Assembly (NCBI GenBank): GCA_045579705.1
Contig: JAZNMP010000008.1
Coordinates: 27,097-91,096, forward strand
Reading direction: 5' to 3'
Source of the DNA: Lachnocurva sp045579705
GTDB taxonomy: Bacteria; Bacillota; Clostridia; Lachnospirales; Lachnospiraceae
Length of the DNA: 64,000 bases
Part shown: in pieces, positions 63,063 to 64,000 of the stretch
Layout: every line of letters starts with the position of its first letter
Numbering within the stretch: position 1 is the first letter of the stretch
The notes under the pieces: model-generated
What the model was told of the DNA's origin: nothing
Database searches by the model: none
Seen by the model: only the letters and a program-made list of their open reading frames with translations
Program-made: the position numbers and the translations under genes

Positions 63063-63665
63063 TTATAAAGTATGTGCTATCAGGATTGAGTGAATCGTGT
63101 CTCTGAGGTAAGGTTTTAGTTCTTCGATGTCGCAAGGGTCTTTGAACATGATAGAACTGTAACCTGCAGAGCCGACGAGCTCGACGATTAGGAAGAGCAT
63201 GATTTCCGGATCACGGAATTTGATGTCGGATTTGTCGAGCATTTTTTTGTAAAAAGTTGCGAAGTTGTCTTCGTCTACTACAGGTGTGTCTTCAAAAGCT
63301 CTCTTGAAGACGCCCCAGCTTAAGTCCTTGTGCAGGAAAGCGAGAAGGGCTTTGTTTGAATTTAGCGCATTTAGTATGTGCTCCACGATGAAGAGAAGTC
63401 CTTCTTCAAAGGAGCATTCTTGATTCGAAGCGGAGAGCGCATTGTAAGCATCTATAAAAAGTTGACTGGATTTGTTTGAAATCAACTTATTTCTTAAATC
63501 ATATTTATCTTTAAAATAAAGGTAGAAAGTTCCTTTGGCCACACCGGCCTTTTCTACGATGTCTGAGATTGTGGTTTTGTTGAGACCCTTCTCTGTAAAT
63601 AGGTCAAAAGCGGTGTTTAGCAAAGAATCATTTTTTTTCTGTTTATTACTCTGTACTTTGCTCAT
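63063..63665 (-). CDS. TetR-family transcription regulator
   Basis: 200 residues. N-terminal helix-turn-helix NTAFDLFTEKGLNKTTISDIVEKAGVAKGTFYLYFKDKYDLRNKLI, then an all-helical ligand domain typical of TetR proteins. Start at 63665: AAAGGA lies nine bases upstream, whereas the in-frame ATG at 63677 overlaps that site. Its promoter (ATGACC, 17 bases, TATAAT, reading leftward at 63725-63697) and a rightward promoter both overlap copies of ATGA-N7-TCAT, so it is probably self-regulated and represses a gene beyond the window edge. Confidence 0.92.
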   Translation of the reverse strand: MSKVQSNKQKKNDSLLNTAFDLFTEKGLNKTTISDIVEKAGVAKGTFYLYFKDKYDLRNKLISNKSSQLFIDAYNALSASNQECSFEEGLLFIVEHILNALNSNKALLAFLHKDLSWGVFKRAFEDTPVVDEDNFATFYKKMLDKSDIKFRDPEIMLFLIVELVGSAGYSSIMFKDPCDIEELKPYLRDTIHSILIAHTL

Positions 63666-63706
63666 GGATTTATACATCCTTTCTTAAATTACCCACATTA
63701 TAGCAC

Positions 63707-63833
63707 AAAAATGAATAATGGTCATTTTTTATACAATTTTATCGATTTGTATATTGTTGGCTTCGAAGATATTGACCGTTGGTCATTTTGGACTATACTT
63801 GTAGTTGGTTAAAAATGAATAGTAGTCATTTTT
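63707..63833. promoter_or_regulatory. Three TetR operator candidates and a rightward promoter
   Basis: AAAAATGA-N7-TCATTTTT at 63707-63729 and again at 63811-63833, and TGACCGTTGGTCA at 63773-63785 (also TGA-N7-TCA). A rightward promoter TTGACC (63772-63777), 16 bases, TATACT (63794-63799) lies between them. The remainder to 64000 holds two small dyads (CTACG.../CGTAG near 63942, TACTCT/AGAGTA at 63980-64000) and no open reading frame of note. Confidence 0.75.
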
Positions 63834-64000
63834 GATACTTAACATTTGAAACTGAGTGAAGAAAAGCAATTTGGTAAATAGTCAAGAAGTATTTTGAAAT
63901 GAGATTCAGATAAAAGGGTAACTTTAATAGACCTACGGTTTTCTAAGAAAAACGTAGATTAAAAAATCGATATGGATTACCTACTCTTTTCCGGAGAGTA

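Overview
The window looks like a chromosome segment of a low-GC (roughly 40% by eye) Gram-positive anaerobe, most likely a member of the Lachnospiraceae (Clostridia). The case rests on strong AGGAGG-type ribosome sites, sigma-A promoters, several small families I associate with that group (DUF6472-, DUF4317- and DUF3878-like proteins), an AsnA-type asparagine synthetase beside AsnRS, a membrane pyrophosphatase, and a LicT-controlled beta-glucoside operon next to a GH5 cellulase lipoprotein. The genus cannot be fixed from the sequence alone.

Layout. 0-24.8 kb is ordinary host sequence: two L,D-transpeptidases, thymidine kinase, a broken YitT-family gene, an RluA pseudouridine synthase, a GIY-YIG protein, NAD synthetase-shikimate dehydrogenase, a PAP2 phosphatase, cysK with an Rrf2 regulator, asnS-asnA-pcrA and the 23S rRNA methyltransferase rlmD. 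From about 24.82 to 41.73 kb an integrative mobilizable element (IME) sits in the 3' end of rlmD. It carries a three-gene cargo (membrane protein, RecD-like helicase with a C-terminal nuclease-like domain, and a sacsin/HSP90-type ATPase fused to an Upf1-like helicase), an XRE regulator with operator copies, a hairpin-rich candidate oriT, a MobA/MobL relaxase, an ORF6N protein and a large serine recombinase. From 41.8 kb to the end host sequence resumes: a C39-type peptidase, the beta-glucoside PTS operon, the cellulase, a GntR-ABC operon, an amino-acid ABC transporter, MATE and NhaD-like transporters, a cytidylate-kinase-like protein, membrane pyrophosphatase, a nuclease and a TetR regulator.

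Three things stand out. First, the cargo trio is a candidate defence system that I cannot match to a named one. Second, all four of the largest IME genes carry a single-base change in a homopolymer run, while 41 host genes have none, so the element looks immobilised and decaying. Third, five intergenic islands are mosaics of the same few inverted-repeat modules (stems TATAGGGAA/TTCCCTATA, CTACGAAA/TTTCGTAG, GGTGTGA/TCACACC, ACACAGA/TCTGTGT and others) joined by shared linkers; nothing annotated explains them.

Positions were read by eye. Family assignments come from motifs and recalled families, not from database searches.
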